Notes: generated by a model from the letters alone, not told the origin. DNA of 64,000 nucleotides from Maribacter sp. HTCC2170 (GCF_000153165.2 NC_014472.1:1857501-1921500); one strand, 5' to 3'. Counted from the stretch's first letter, positions 26,649-37,032 are shown. Numbers and translations are program-made.

Positions 26649-27223
26649 AAGGGGGCGGTTGAAGAATTACGATTTAATTTTAAGACTACTCTTTTGCGAC
26701 TACTGCAAAATATACTTTGAAAAACAACATTAGTATTAAGTAGGTGCCGAGGGTTATTATGTAACTGTCCATGTATTATCTGATTTTGATTTTCTAAATG
26801 TAAATAAAAAATTGATAAAATCACTATTAAGTGCACCATTTTATCGATGAAATGCACAATTTAAATAAAATTTTAACAATTTGATAATTCCGGAAAAGAG
26901 AAAATTTAAAGGTAAAACCATTTAAAATGCTAATATTCAAGGTGTTGTGTGGAAAGAGTTGAAATCAACAGTATTATAGCACTTGCTTAGTTAAATATAA
27001 GAATAATTATTCATGAGGACGTTTTTTTTTCATAATGTCAAGAAATAATAACAAAAAGTTAGAGGTTCAAATTTATCCTAACAAAACAGTATTGAATTTT
27101 TGATCGGCACGCGTTACAATTCTTGTTGAAGCCAGTAGTTAAAAAAATGTAAAGCATATTCATTTAACCAAAAACGTAGTAATTTAACAGAGTGTATTTA
27201 ATCACAAAACAATTTATAGCTAA
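26649..27223. other. 575-base AT-rich intergenic region between divergent genes
   Basis: It must hold promoters for the minus-strand cyclo-ligase gene and for uvrC. I see no convincing gene: a 71-codon minus-strand frame at 26642-26857 overlaps the cyclo-ligase start and lacks domain or start support. There is no tRNA and no clear terminator. The length is unusual for this gene-dense window, so a small RNA or decayed gene is possible. Confidence 0.4.
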
Positions 27224-29014
27224 ATGCCCCAACTACCCTTAAAAATTCAAATAAGTACGTTGCCTAACAGCCCAGGGGTATACCAGTTTTATGATGAGGC
27301 CGATACTATTTTATATGTTGGCAAAGCCAAAAACCTTAAAAAAAGAGTTTCATCATATTTTAATAAAAACCATGAATATGGTAAAACCCGTATTCTGGTA
27401 AAAAAAATCAGAAGTATAAAGCATATTGTTGTTTCCACTGAGTCAGATGCACTTTTATTGGAAAGCAACCTAATTAAAAAATATAGACCGCGATATAATG
27501 TTTTGTTGAAGGATGACAAATCCTATCCTTGGATCTGTATTAAGAAAGAACGTTTCCCGAGAATATTCCCAACTAGAAAATTGATTAAAGATGGTTCTGA
27601 GTATTTTGGACCGTATACCAGCATGTATACGGTCAAAACTTTATTGGAATTAATCAGAAACGTTTATCCACTGCGAACGTGCAATTATGATCTGTCCGAG
27701 GAAAAGATCAAATCGGGCAAGTATAAATTGTGTCTTGAATATCATTTGGGAAATTGTTTAGGGCCTTGCGAGGGTCTACAAAGCAGTTCGGATTATGATA
27801 AACAGATTGATGAGATAAGAAGTATCCTCAAAGGGAATTTCAAGTCTTCTTTACAATCTTTCAAAAACCAAATGAAACTGTTGGCCGATGATATGCTATT
27901 TGAGGAAGCACAACAGATCAAAGACAAGATAGCTGTTCTTGAGAACTATCAATCAAAGACCACCATTGTTAATCCTAAAATCAATAATGTTGATGTATTC
28001 TCGATAATAGCCGATGATTCTTTTGCATATGTTAACTTCTTACAGATATCGCTTGGAGCCATTATTAGATCGCATACCATGGAAATCAAAAAGAAACTGG
28101 AAGAAAAAGATGAGGATCTTTTGCAACTGGCCATTTTTGAAATAAGGCAACGGTTTAATTCAGAATCAAAAGAGATTTATTTGCCTTTTAAAGTTGTAGT
28201 AGAACCCCATATAAAAGTTACTGTTCCCAAATTGGGTGACAAACGAAAAATTCTTGACCTTTCGATTAGGAACGCCAAATATTTTAGACAGGAAAGGTTC
28301 AATCAGATCAAGATAGTGGACCCTGAGCGCCATACAAATAGAATAATGGCCCAAATGCAAAAAGACATACGATTGTCAACCGAACCAAGACATATTGAAT
28401 GTTTTGATAATAGTAATATACAAGGAAGTAACCCTGTCGCAGCTTGTGTGGTTTTTAAGAATGGCAAACCTTCAAAAAAAGAATACAGACATTATAATAT
28501 AAAGACCGTTGTGGGCCCGGATGATTTTGCCTCAATGGAAGAAGTGGTATACAGGCGTTACAAAAGATTGTTGGACGAAACGCAACCTTTACCACAATTA
28601 ATTGTCATTGATGGAGGAAAGGGCCAACTTTCCTCTGCTTTGAAAAGTTTGGATATTTTAGGCTTAAGGGGAAAGATTGCAATTATAGGAATTGCCAAAA
28701 GACTAGAGGAAATATATTTTCCAGAGGACCCTATTCCTTTATATTTAGATAAAAAGTCGGAAAGTTTAAAAATAATACAGCAATTGAGAAATGAGGCACA
28801 TAGGTTTGGCATTACCTTGCATCGTAATAAAAGAAGCAAGGCCGCCATCAACTCTACCTTGGAGAATATCAACGGTGTTGGTGAAAAAACAGCCAGAGAC
28901 CTGTTAAAAAAGTTTAAATCGGTTAAAAGGATAAAGGAGGCATCAATCGAAGACATTGCACAAGTAGTTGGAATTTCCAAAGCAAAAAAAATTGTTGAAA
29001 CTTTTCGCAAGTAA
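27224..29014 (+). CDS. uvrC: Excinuclease ABC subunit C
   Basis: The 596-residue nucleotide excision repair nuclease makes both incisions around a UvrAB-bound lesion. An N-terminal GIY-YIG domain (SPGVYQFYDEADTILYVGKAKNL) makes the 3' cut. The UVR motif follows (~200-235; LADDMLFEEAQQIKDKI), then the RNase H-like 5' nuclease domain with HIECFDNSNIQGSNPVA and IVIDGGKGQLSSA. The protein ends in tandem helix-hairpin-helix motifs (INGVGEKTARDLLKKF, VVGISKAKKIVE). A cysteine group at CNYDLSEEKI...CLEYHLGNCLGPC is typical. The next gene starts 18 bases downstream. Confidence 0.97.
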   Translation: MPQLPLKIQISTLPNSPGVYQFYDEADTILYVGKAKNLKKRVSSYFNKNHEYGKTRILVKKIRSIKHIVVSTESDALLLESNLIKKYRPRYNVLLKDDKSYPWICIKKERFPRIFPTRKLIKDGSEYFGPYTSMYTVKTLLELIRNVYPLRTCNYDLSEEKIKSGKYKLCLEYHLGNCLGPCEGLQSSSDYDKQIDEIRSILKGNFKSSLQSFKNQMKLLADDMLFEEAQQIKDKIAVLENYQSKTTIVNPKINNVDVFSIIADDSFAYVNFLQISLGAIIRSHTMEIKKKLEEKDEDLLQLAIFEIRQRFNSESKEIYLPFKVVVEPHIKVTVPKLGDKRKILDLSIRNAKYFRQERFNQIKIVDPERHTNRIMAQMQKDIRLSTEPRHIECFDNSNIQGSNPVAACVVFKNGKPSKKEYRHYNIKTVVGPDDFASMEEVVYRRYKRLLDETQPLPQLIVIDGGKGQLSSALKSLDILGLRGKIAIIGIAKRLEEIYFPEDPIPLYLDKKSESLKIIQQLRNEAHRFGITLHRNKRSKAAINSTLENINGVGEKTARDLLKKFKSVKRIKEASIEDIAQVVGISKAKKIVETFRK

Positions 29015-29032
29015 TTGCGTCTTATATTTAAT

Positions 29033-31300
29033 ATGAAAAACCTGTTCATTTTATTAGTACTCTTTAATGTAGTTCAACTCATTGGGCAAGATTCATCAGA
29101 AAATGAAGAGCTAAAAGTGGGTTTGGTCTTGAGTGGTGGTGGTGCCAAAGGAATGGCACATATTGGCGCATTAAAGGTGATTGAGAAGGCAGGTGTGAAA
29201 ATAGATTATATTGGAGGAACAAGTATGGGTGCGATTGTGGGTGCGCTTTATGCCTCTGGTTATTCGGCCACTCAGCTTGATTCTATTTTTAGGAACCTTG
29301 ATTTCGATAAAATGATCCGTGACAATCTTCCTCGAGGGGTAAAAACCTTTTACGAAAAAGAAGATTCTGAACGTTATGCGGTTAAACTTCCGTTTGATAA
29401 TTTTAAGGTTTCCATTCCTCAAGGATTTTCTGGCGGGCAGAATATTTACCATGAGCTGGTAAAACATCTTTATCATGTTAAAGACGTAAATGATTTTAAC
29501 GAACTGCCAATTCCTTTTGTTTGTATTGCCACCAATGTAGAGACCGGCGATGAAGTAATTTTGAAAAAAGGATATTTACCCGAAGCAATCATGGCCAGCG
29601 GTACTTTGCCTTCACTTTTTGAACCATCTACAATAGACGGTAAGGTATTGATAGATGGTGGTGTAGTAAATAACTACCCAATTGAAGAAGTCAAAAAAAT
29701 GGGGGCTAATCTCATTATTGGGGTTGACGTTCAACATGGACTTAAAGATAGGGATGAGTTACTTTCAGCTACAGAGATCCTGTTGCAAATAAACAATTTC
29801 AGAACTGCTGAGGATATGGTTGAAAAATCTGTCCAGACAGATGTCTATATAAAACCCGATATGGCCAATTATTCGGTAATGGATTTTGATCTTGATGATG
29901 AAATAATCGTTAAGGGTGAAAATGCCGCCAAAGATAAACTGGATCAATTGCACGAGATTGCTTCCAGGCAAAAAAACAACACTCCAATTGTTGCCAATAC
30001 AATCTCTCCTATAGATAGTTTAATGGTCTCGAGATTGATAATAAGAGGGGATAATGAAAGCTATTCCCGAGGTTATGTCAAAGGTAAGCTAAGATTCAAA
30101 TTAGGTGATAAGACCACATTTGAGAAATTGCAACAAGGAATAAGTAACTTATCAGCGACTGGTAATTTTGAAACGATTAGATATGAACTATTGGCAGATG
30201 GTGATGGGGAGGATCTAATATTGAAGCTTAATGAAACAAAAAACAGGACTTTTTTGAAAGTAGGAGCCCATTACGACGATCTTTATAATAGCGCGGCTAT
30301 AATTAATCTTACCCGAAAGAATTTTATTTTCAGTGATGATGTCGCATCCTTTGATTTTATCTTAGGGGATAACGTTAGGTATAACCTTCAATATTATATT
30401 GATAAAGGATCGTATTGGAGCTTTGGTATAAATTCCAGGTTCAATGATTTTGAGAAAGAAATCAATTTTAATTTGATTGAGAGTAATTTTCCAACAACAC
30501 CTGGTATAAATATCAACAATTTGAATATAGATGTTCTCGACGTTACGAACCAAGTTTATGTGCAAACAGTTTGGCAAGAAGAGTTTGCTTTTAGTTTGGG
30601 TGTTGAGCATAAGTATTTGAGATACAGCACAAGAACATTAGGTGATATAGAAGATAATAATTCGCTTATATCAAATCTTAGTGCTAGAAACGAACGTGTT
30701 TATTTTGAAAAAAGTAGCTTTTATAGCACTTATGGTCAATTAAAACTGGATACATACGATGATAAGTACTTTCCGTCGAAAGGACTTTTTTTTGATGGTG
30801 ATTTTCATTTTTATGTGTTGTCCTCTGATTTTAATGATAATTTCAAGGAATTTTCTATTGCCAAGGCTAGAATGGGAACTGCATTTCCATTACTTGAAAA
30901 CCTTTCTATAAATATTGAAACCGAAGGTGGGTTTAAGTTGGGAACATCAGGGGTAACAACCTTTGATTTTGTTTTAGGAGGTTACGGGAATAACCTTATT
31001 AATAATTTTACGCCCTTCATTGGTTACGACTTTTTGTCGTTGCCCGGAAATAGTTATGTAAAGGCACATGGCCGATTGGATTTGGAAATTGCTCCTAAAA
31101 ACCATGTGATGTTCACGGCGAATTTCGCCAACGTTGACGATGACCTCTTTAGGACTGGAGAATGGTTCACCGAACCTTCCTATTCAGGATATGGCATAAG
31201 CTATGGGTTAGAATCTTTCATGGGTCCCTTGCAGGTAATGTATTCATGGTCTCCTGAAGGCACAAGTCATTTCTTCTTTAGCCTTGGATATTGGTTTTAA
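29033..31300 (+). CDS. Patatin-like phospholipase fused to POTRA/BamA-type barrel (type Vd-like)
   Basis: The ATG at 29033 opens a signal peptide (MKNLFILLVLFNVVQLIG); an upstream TTG at 29015 is rejected. The patatin domain (~28-310) has the oxyanion GGGAKG (35-40), nucleophile Ser64 in GGTSMG and the Asp of DGG near 207, giving an intact Ser-Asp dyad. A POTRA-like segment (~320-400) and a surface-antigen/BamA-like beta-barrel (~400-755) ending FSLGYWF follow. This order matches type Vd autotransporters such as PlpD and FplA, so the lipase domain may be placed at or beyond the outer membrane. Bacteroidota homologues are common but poorly studied. Confidence 0.9.
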   Translation: MKNLFILLVLFNVVQLIGQDSSENEELKVGLVLSGGGAKGMAHIGALKVIEKAGVKIDYIGGTSMGAIVGALYASGYSATQLDSIFRNLDFDKMIRDNLPRGVKTFYEKEDSERYAVKLPFDNFKVSIPQGFSGGQNIYHELVKHLYHVKDVNDFNELPIPFVCIATNVETGDEVILKKGYLPEAIMASGTLPSLFEPSTIDGKVLIDGGVVNNYPIEEVKKMGANLIIGVDVQHGLKDRDELLSATEILLQINNFRTAEDMVEKSVQTDVYIKPDMANYSVMDFDLDDEIIVKGENAAKDKLDQLHEIASRQKNNTPIVANTISPIDSLMVSRLIIRGDNESYSRGYVKGKLRFKLGDKTTFEKLQQGISNLSATGNFETIRYELLADGDGEDLILKLNETKNRTFLKVGAHYDDLYNSAAIINLTRKNFIFSDDVASFDFILGDNVRYNLQYYIDKGSYWSFGINSRFNDFEKEINFNLIESNFPTTPGININNLNIDVLDVTNQVYVQTVWQEEFAFSLGVEHKYLRYSTRTLGDIEDNNSLISNLSARNERVYFEKSSFYSTYGQLKLDTYDDKYFPSKGLFFDGDFHFYVLSSDFNDNFKEFSIAKARMGTAFPLLENLSINIETEGGFKLGTSGVTTFDFVLGGYGNNLINNFTPFIGYDFLSLPGNSYVKAHGRLDLEIAPKNHVMFTANFANVDDDLFRTGEWFTEPSYSGYGISYGLESFMGPLQVMYSWSPEGTSHFFFSLGYWF

Positions 31301-31485
31301 TGACCGCATTAAATATTTGGTTCTTTTTTGCGATATTTGCCATATAGCAGATTAGCATGATAGCTCAAAGAATTAATTTGACTGCCCATCTTAGGGCAAT
31401 GTGGTAAGTAAATAGGTTTTGCTCATTTCCTGGGTTGAATCCGGGACTTTATCAATCTTCATTTTTAATCATAAACATTAATATC

Positions 31486-32628
31486 ATGTCTACTTTAGAT
31501 AATACTTCGTTGCAATTACCAAAAGAAAACCCTGAAGCAGAGGATTTTTTACCTCTTTTAGGGACTGATTATGTAGAACTTTATGTAGGTAACGCCAAAC
31601 AAGCTGCACATTATTATATTTCGGCCTGGGGTTTTCAACCTTTGGCATATGCCGGACTCGAAACAGGGTTGAAAGACAGGGTTTCTTATGTTGTGCAACA
31701 GGATAAAATTAAGTTGGTTCTTACTTCACCATTAAAGGCAGGAGGGGAAATAAATGAGCATGTAAATGCACATGGTGATGGGGTAAAGGCAATTGCACTT
31801 TGGGTAGATGATGCCACGAAAAGTCATCACGAAACAACAAAAAGAGGAGCAGTTAGTTACTTGAAACCAAAAAAGACAAATGATGACAATGGCGAGGTGG
31901 TTTTATCTGGCATACATACGTATGGAGAAACTGTGCATATTTTTGTTGAGCGCAGCAATTATGAAGGTGTTTTCTTGCCAGGTTATGTAAAATGGGACCC
32001 CTACTATAAAACAAAGGACATTGGTCTTAAGTATATTGACCATATGGTCGGCAATGTAGGTTGGAACGAAATGAACAAATGGTGCAAATTTTATGCAGAA
32101 GTAATGGGCTTTGCGCAATTAGTGTCTTTTGATGATAAAGATATTTCTACAGAATATACCGCCCTTATGAGCAAGGTGATGAGTAATGGGAATGGTAGGA
32201 TCAAATTCCCAATTAATGAACCTGCAGACGGGCGAAAAAAATCCCAAATAGAAGAATATATAGAATTCTACAATGGGGCCGGAGTGCAACATATGGCCAT
32301 GGCCACCGACAATATTATTGAAACAGTTACTGAGCTGCGAAATAGGGGTGTTGAATTTCTAACAGTTCCACCGGTTTATTACGAAGATGTTTTGGACAGA
32401 GTGGGGGAAATAGATGAAGACCTTGAGCCTTTAAAAGAACTAAGCATTCTTATCGATAGGGATGATGAAGGCTATCTGCTACAAATTTTTACCAAACCCA
32501 TTTTAGATAGACCAACAATGTTTATCGAAATCATACAGCGGAAAGGGGCAAAATCTTTTGGAAAAGGTAATTTCAAAGCACTTTTTGAAGCTATTGAGAG
32601 AGAACAAGAATCAAGGGGGACCTTGTAG
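31486..32628 (+). CDS. hppD: 4-hydroxyphenylpyruvate dioxygenase
   Basis: The ATG at 31486 (MSTLDNTSLQLPKENP) is used; an upstream TTG at 31435 is unlikely. The 380-residue protein has two VOC domains. The first begins FLPLLGTDYVELYVGNAKQ. The second carries the iron ligands: His in YIDHMVGNVGWNEM, His in GVQHMAMATDNI and Glu in MFIEIIQRKG. It converts 4-hydroxyphenylpyruvate to homogentisate in tyrosine breakdown. Homogentisate dioxygenase is not in the window. A near-match promoter (GATATTTG) lies at about 31331. Confidence 0.95.
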   Translation: MSTLDNTSLQLPKENPEAEDFLPLLGTDYVELYVGNAKQAAHYYISAWGFQPLAYAGLETGLKDRVSYVVQQDKIKLVLTSPLKAGGEINEHVNAHGDGVKAIALWVDDATKSHHETTKRGAVSYLKPKKTNDDNGEVVLSGIHTYGETVHIFVERSNYEGVFLPGYVKWDPYYKTKDIGLKYIDHMVGNVGWNEMNKWCKFYAEVMGFAQLVSFDDKDISTEYTALMSKVMSNGNGRIKFPINEPADGRKKSQIEEYIEFYNGAGVQHMAMATDNIIETVTELRNRGVEFLTVPPVYYEDVLDRVGEIDEDLEPLKELSILIDRDDEGYLLQIFTKPILDRPTMFIEIIQRKGAKSFGKGNFKALFEAIEREQESRGTL

Positions 32629-32738
32629 AAACAGCTATTTTCTTAACAAATTGCCAATTTTAAAGTTACAACCATAAAGATCTGTTAAGGGATTAGTTAA
32701 AGTAAGTTAAAAGGTAATGTAGCATCAATAACAAGCCT

Positions 32739-32746
32739 TAAATTTG
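32739..32746 (+). promoter_or_regulatory. Bacteroidota -7 element (TAAATTTG) before the candidate small RNA
   Basis: It is a perfect TAnnTTTG, 6 bases before the hairpin at 32753. No protein gene begins for another ~200 bases. No -33 TTG is evident. Confidence 0.4.
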
Positions 32747-32752
32747 TCTTTA

Positions 32753-32854
32753 GTAAGGGGTGGTTCCCTTACAACTTTAAGTATTGGTTTTTCATAATTT
32801 AAAGTTTGGTTGGTTATTTAGGAAAAGCCCAGTTTTTAGACTGGGCTTTTTTTT
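32753..32854 (+). ncRNA. Candidate small RNA of about 100 nt
   Basis: The order is promoter element (32739-32746), a perfect 7-bp hairpin GTAAGGG/CCCTTAC (32753-32772, 6-base loop), ~50 AT-rich bases, then a strong intrinsic terminator (AAAAGCCCAGT/ACTGGGCTTTT, 32823-32850, T-run to 32854). There is no open frame of note. It does not match SRP RNA, tmRNA or RNase P that I can recognise. It could also be a long 3' tail of hppD with processing. Confidence 0.4.
32823..32854 (+). terminator. Strong rho-independent terminator
   Basis: An 11-bp stem AAAAGCCCAGT (32823-32833) / ACTGGGCTTTT (32840-32850), with a 6-base loop, is followed by continued T to 32854. It ends either the hppD transcript or the candidate small RNA. 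Confidence 0.85.
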
Positions 32855-32944
32855 GCACAATACTTTGGAATAAATTTTGTTTAAGTTAAGGTAAACAACG
32901 CTAAAGATTAATTCACTTTTAGTAGTTTTATATTGAAAATAGGT

Positions 32945-33724
32945 ATGAGAGCATTAATAACAATCTTGTTTTTAACTATGTCACTGGGTGTATTTGCCCA
33001 GAACAGTGAATCTGTGTTTGAACCTGGGGAGTGGTTAAAATTTCGGATGCACTATGGTTGGTTGAATGCGAGTTACGCCACACTACAGGTAAAGTCGGCC
33101 GATATTGAAGGGGTTCCCGTGTACCATGTTGTGGGCAAAGGCAAGACAACTGGTTTCGCAAGTATCTTTTTTAAAGTAGATGATACGTATGAAAGTTATT
33201 TTGATAAAATAGATGGTAAACCTTATAGGTTTGTTCGAAAGATAAACGAGGGGGGTTATAAAAAAGATGTAGAAATCAATTTTGACCATGAAGAGGACAA
33301 AGCGGTTCTTAATGATAAAAAGAACAAGAAAAAATTAAATTTCACACTACAGGATAGTATTCAAGACCTTATTTCTGCCTTTTATTATCTAAGGAATAAT
33401 TATGAGCCAAAGGATTTGGTAAAAGGTGAGGCCATAAATTTGAAATTGTTATATGATGATGACGGTATTTTTAATTTTAAATTAAAATACTTAGGTACCG
33501 ATATAATCCGCACTAAATACGGTAAGGTTGAATGTTACAAGTTTAGACCATTGGTGCAATCGGGAAGAGTCTTCAAAGAACAAGAAAGTTTAACCCTATG
33601 GGTTTCCAAAGACAAAAACAGGATTCCGATCCGCATTAAGGCCGATTTGGCGGTTGGGTCAATCAAGGCTGACTTAGATGGCTATAATGGGTTAAAACAT
33701 CAGTTTAAGATAGTAATGGACTAA
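32945..33724 (+). CDS. DUF3108-family exported protein
   Basis: The ATG at 32945 gives a signal peptide (MRALITILFLTMSLGVFAQ). A TTG at 32933 is the only earlier start. The mature ~240 residues match DUF3108: GEWLKFRMHYGWLNASYATL, then YHVVGKGKTTGFASIFFKVDDTY, and IPIRIKADLAVGSIKADLDGY near the end. The family is a periplasmic or outer-membrane-associated beta-rich protein of unknown function. In flavobacteria it is often beside the M23 lipoprotein and pgi genes, as it is here, separated by a 385-base gap. A cell-envelope role is a reasonable guess. Confidence 0.85.
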   Translation: MRALITILFLTMSLGVFAQNSESVFEPGEWLKFRMHYGWLNASYATLQVKSADIEGVPVYHVVGKGKTTGFASIFFKVDDTYESYFDKIDGKPYRFVRKINEGGYKKDVEINFDHEEDKAVLNDKKNKKKLNFTLQDSIQDLISAFYYLRNNYEPKDLVKGEAINLKLLYDDDGIFNFKLKYLGTDIIRTKYGKVECYKFRPLVQSGRVFKEQESLTLWVSKDKNRIPIRIKADLAVGSIKADLDGYNGLKHQFKIVMD

Positions 33725-34109
33725 TCCCAAATGAATAAAATAGCTTGAGATATTCAGGAACTCCCATTCCTTATTTCGCGGTCTGTTTTGTAAACGATGC
33801 CCTGTTTTCAAAGGTATAATCTGTCACTTTCCCAAACCTGCAAGTACCTTTATTCTTCTTTTAGTGTAAAAAAACGCAATAGACTGTGAATATCTTGCAT
33901 AATCCATTGAGTAAAAGAATACTAAAGCACTCGTCAAAGCGTTAAGAACATTGTATATTAGTGCGAATGGCACAAAACAATCCTAGGTCGTTTACCTACA
34001 AAATTGAGCTAAATCGTATTTTTTCCAGAATTTTACGCAAAAGAAGAATAAAATAATTGGGGCAAACAACAGGTAGACTATATCTTTGGCCCAGAAAACA
34101 AAAAGAGTA
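33725..34109. other. 385-base intergenic stretch with one possible tiny ORF
   Basis: No established gene is visible. An ATG frame at 33967-34056 would encode a 29-residue, strongly basic peptide (MAQNNPRSFTYK...RKRRIK). It has no clear ribosome-binding site and I do not know a match, so I do not call it. The promoter of the M23 peptidase gene is presumably here. Confidence 0.35.
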
Positions 34110-35393
34110 ATGCATAAATATTGGGGCATTTTTATGTTGTTGGTTGTTTTTTCATCCTGTAAGGATAGAAATTCCAACGTAACAATTGACAATCATAAAG
34201 CGGCTTTTGCTGCAATTGAGGAACCAGAAATCGTAGAGCGCTATGGTTTTAATTTCGATGATTTTACCGTTCAACAAGATACAGTTAGGGATGGTGACAG
34301 TTTTGGGGAATTAATGCTGGAACATAAAGTTGAATACCCTAAAATATATAAGGTTTCACAAGATTTCAGAGACACTTTTGATGTTAGACGAATTAATGTA
34401 GGAAAACCTTATGTTATTTTAAAATCTAAAGACACTACCGAAAGAGCCCAAGTATTCATCTATGAAAACGATGCCATAAACTATACTGTAGTAGATTTAA
34501 GGGATAGTGTTGTAGCATATAAAAACAAAAAAGAGGTAAAAATTGTTGAAAGAGAAGCTTCAGGGGTTATTGAAACTTCACTTTCCGAAGCCATTTTGGA
34601 TCAGGGTATTGATTATAATGTGACCAATAACCTTTCAGATGTCTATGCCTGGACCATTGACTTTTTTAGGCTCCAAAAGGGAGACAAGTTCAAGGTTATT
34701 TATAAAGAAAAATATATCAATGATACCATATATGCTGGGGCTGGTCCTATCGAGTCAGCATATTTTGAGCATAATGGGAAGCCAATATATGCTTTTGCCT
34801 ATGAGAATGATTCACTTTTAAATGTTGTTGATTATTTTGATGAAGAAGCTAATAATTTAAGGAGAACCTTTTTAAGGGCTCCGGTCAAATTCAGCAGAAT
34901 ATCATCTAGATACAATCTTAAAAGAAGAATCCGATATTATGGGTACAAGGTGCGGCCTCACAAAGGTACCGACTATGCTGCCCCAATAGGCACACCTATT
35001 TTGGCCACTGCAGATGGGACAGTTACTGAGTCTACGCGACGTGGCGGTAATGGCAAATATGTGAAGATTCGCCATAATGGCAAATACTCAACACAATACC
35101 TGCACATGAAGGCCCAGAATGTTAGAAGAGGAGAATTTGTGCGACAAGGTGATGTGATAGGTTGGATAGGTATGACAGGAAATACAGGTGGCCCACATGT
35201 ATGTTATCGTTTTTGGAGAAACGGCAGGCAAGTGGACCCGTTGAAGGAGGAATTACCTCAGGCAGAACCTTTGGCAGAATCACTGAGACCAGATTATTTT
35301 GCATTTATCGGACCGAAAAAAGACCAACTGGATTGTATAGAATACCCCGAAAAGCAAAAAGAGGAAGAGGAACTAATAACACTTAATGAGTAA
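34110..35393 (+). CDS. M23-family (LytM-type) peptidase lipoprotein with an HxC active-site variant
   Basis: I start at the ATG at 34110. The AGAG-like sequence before it is a weak ribosome site, and the start yields a lipoprotein signal ([17 protein letters not shown]). An upstream TTG at 34086 is rejected. The N-terminal half is a helical/strand region with LysM-like character. The C-terminal M23 domain has the zinc motif HKGTD (HxxxD, ~residue 283) and LHM, but the usual GPHLHY is GPHVCY. Cys therefore replaces the third zinc-ligand His. I recall HVC in Bacteroidota homologues, and Cys can bind zinc. The role is probably peptidoglycan cross-link cleavage at the envelope. It overlaps or abuts pgi. 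Confidence 0.88.
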   Translation: MHKYWGIFMLLVVFSSCKDRNSNVTIDNHKAAFAAIEEPEIVERYGFNFDDFTVQQDTVRDGDSFGELMLEHKVEYPKIYKVSQDFRDTFDVRRINVGKPYVILKSKDTTERAQVFIYENDAINYTVVDLRDSVVAYKNKKEVKIVEREASGVIETSLSEAILDQGIDYNVTNNLSDVYAWTIDFFRLQKGDKFKVIYKEKYINDTIYAGAGPIESAYFEHNGKPIYAFAYENDSLLNVVDYFDEEANNLRRTFLRAPVKFSRISSRYNLKRRIRYYGYKVRPHKGTDYAAPIGTPILATADGTVTESTRRGGNGKYVKIRHNGKYSTQYLHMKAQNVRRGEFVRQGDVIGWIGMTGNTGGPHVCYRFWRNGRQVDPLKEELPQAEPLAESLRPDYFAFIGPKKDQLDCIEYPEKQKEEEELITLNE

Positions 35394-35394
35394 A

Positions 35395-37032
35395 ATGTCA
35401 TTGCAGAACACTGACCCTACACAGACCCAAGCTTGGAAAAAGCTAAATCAACATTATAATTCAACTCAAAAAACCCACTTAAAAGAACTTTTTGCTGCGG
35501 ATGATAACCGTGCAAAAAAATTCAGTATAAAATGGGATGACTTCTTGTTTGATTTTTCAAAAAATAGAATTTCAAAAGACACAATCTCCCTCTTATTAGA
35601 ACTGGCTGATGAAGTTAATCTGAAGGATGCCATTTCAAAATATTTTAAGGGAGAGGCTATAAACCAAACTGAAAACAGGGCGGTTTTACATACTGCATTA
35701 CGAGCTAAAAAGTCGGATACCGTATTGGTTGATGGAATAAATGTGGTTCCCGAAGTTTATGCGGTGAAGGAACATATAAGTGCATTCAGTAATGCCGTTA
35801 TTTCAGGTGAAATGAAAGGCTACACGGGCAAGCCTTTTACAAACATTGTAAATATTGGTATAGGAGGTTCCGATTTGGGGCCGGCCATGGTAGTTGAAGC
35901 GCTAAAATTCTATAAGAACCATTTGAAGGCGCATTTTGTAAGTAATGTTGATGGTGATCATGTGCATGAGGTTTTAAGGGATTTAAATCCTGAAACAACT
36001 TTATTCATTGTAGTTTCAAAGACATTTACGACCCAAGAAACCTTAAGCAATGCCACGACAATAAAAAAATGGTTTCTTAAGTATGCAACACAGGATGATA
36101 TTGCCAAGCATTTTGCCGCTGTTTCAACCAATGCCGAAAAAATATCAGAGTTTGGAATTGCTGCTGAGAATGTGTTCCCGATGTGGGATTGGGTTGGTGG
36201 TCGTTTTTCGTTGTGGAGCGCCGTTGGATTAACGATTTCCTTGGCAATAGGTTTTGAAAATTTTGATGGGTTGCTGAAAGGGGCCAATGAAATGGATGAC
36301 CATTTTCAATCAACTGATTTTGATAGCAACATACCGGTAATTATGGCTCTGTTGAGCATATGGTACAATAATTTCTATAAGGCGGAGACTGAGGCGATTA
36401 TTCCTTATACGCAATACCTAAGTAGATTCTCAGCTTATTTACAACAAGGTATAATGGAGAGTAATGGAAAAAGTGTAGATCGAAATGGTAACCCTGTGGA
36501 TTACCAGACCGGCACTATAATCTGGGGAGAACCAGGTACTAACTCACAACATGCATTTTTTCAATTGATCCACCAAGGAACAAAATTGATTCCGACCGAT
36601 TTCATAGGGTACAAGGAATCATTACATGGAGATACAGATCACCACAATAAGCTAATGGCCAATTTTTTCGCACAAACTGAGGCTTTAATGAATGGCAAGA
36701 CTTCTGATGAGGTTTTGAGTGAGTTGAAAGAAAAGAACCTTTCGGAGGAAGAAATTGGCAAACTACTCCCGTTCAAGGTATTTAAAGGGAATAATCCAAC
36801 GAATACCTTCTTGATAGATAAGCTGACACCAAAAAGTATTGGATCATTGATTGCTGCATATGAACATAAGATATTTGTTCAAGGCGTTATTTGGAATATC
36901 TTCAGTTATGACCAGTGGGGTGTTGAATTGGGTAAGCAATTGGCCACTAATATTTTAAATGACATCAAGAGTTCAGAAATTTCTGATCATGACAGCTCAA
37001 CTTTGAATCTTTTGCAGTCTTTTAAGAAATAG
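35395..37032 (+). CDS. pgi: Glucose-6-phosphate isomerase
   Basis: The 545-residue cytosolic enzyme interconverts glucose-6-phosphate and fructose-6-phosphate. The start is either the ATG at 35395 ([17 protein letters not shown], closer to the family's usual start) or the ATG at 35386, which overlaps the M23 stop by 8 bases. Signatures are [13 protein letters not shown], the [11 protein letters not shown] sugar-phosphate loop, [12 protein letters not shown], and [18 protein letters not shown] with active-site residues. The catalytic Lys lies near the C-terminus in [12 protein letters not shown]. Co-transcription with the M23 gene is likely from the overlap. Confidence 0.96.
   Translation: MSLQNTDPTQTQAWKKLNQHYNSTQKTHLKELFAADDNRAKKFSIKWDDFLFDFSKNRISKDTISLLLELADEVNLKDAISKYFKGEAINQTENRAVLHTALRAKKSDTVLVDGINVVPEVYAVKEHISAFSNAVISGEMKGYTGKPFTNIVNIGIGGSDLGPAMVVEALKFYKNHLKAHFVSNVDGDHVHEVLRDLNPETTLFIVVSKTFTTQETLSNATTIKKWFLKYATQDDIAKHFAAVSTNAEKISEFGIAAENVFPMWDWVGGRFSLWSAVGLTISLAIGFENFDGLLKGANEMDDHFQSTDFDSNIPVIMALLSIWYNNFYKAETEAIIPYTQYLSRFSAYLQQGIMESNGKSVDRNGNPVDYQTGTIIWGEPGTNSQHAFFQLIHQGTKLIPTDFIGYKESLHGDTDHHNKLMANFFAQTEALMNGKTSDEVLSELKEKNLSEEEIGKLLPFKVFKGNNPTNTFLIDKLTPKSIGSLIAAYEHKIFVQGVIWNIFSYDQWGVELGKQLATNILNDIKSSEISDHDSSTLNLLQSFKK

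Larger units (their letters stand above)
32629..32944. other. 316-base intergenic stretch holding a candidate small RNA
   Basis: It contains a -7 element at 32739-32746, a short perfect hairpin at 32753-32772 and an intrinsic terminator at 32823-32854, described separately. The 110 bases directly after hppD show nothing further. Confidence 0.5.

Noticed and set aside
26642-26857. 71-codon minus-strand frame
   Set aside because: It overlaps the start of the cyclo-ligase gene, lacks domain or start support, and is typical of random frames in AT-rich DNA.
26990-27050. Inverted-looking TTATTCATGAGG / TTTCATAATG region upstream of uvrC
   Set aside because: Pairing is weak and broken, and it does not form a terminator or a convincing operator.
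33967-34056. Possible 29-residue basic peptide
   Set aside because: It has an ATG and a stop but no clear ribosome-binding site or recognised homologue. It is too short to support without ribosome profiling or conservation.
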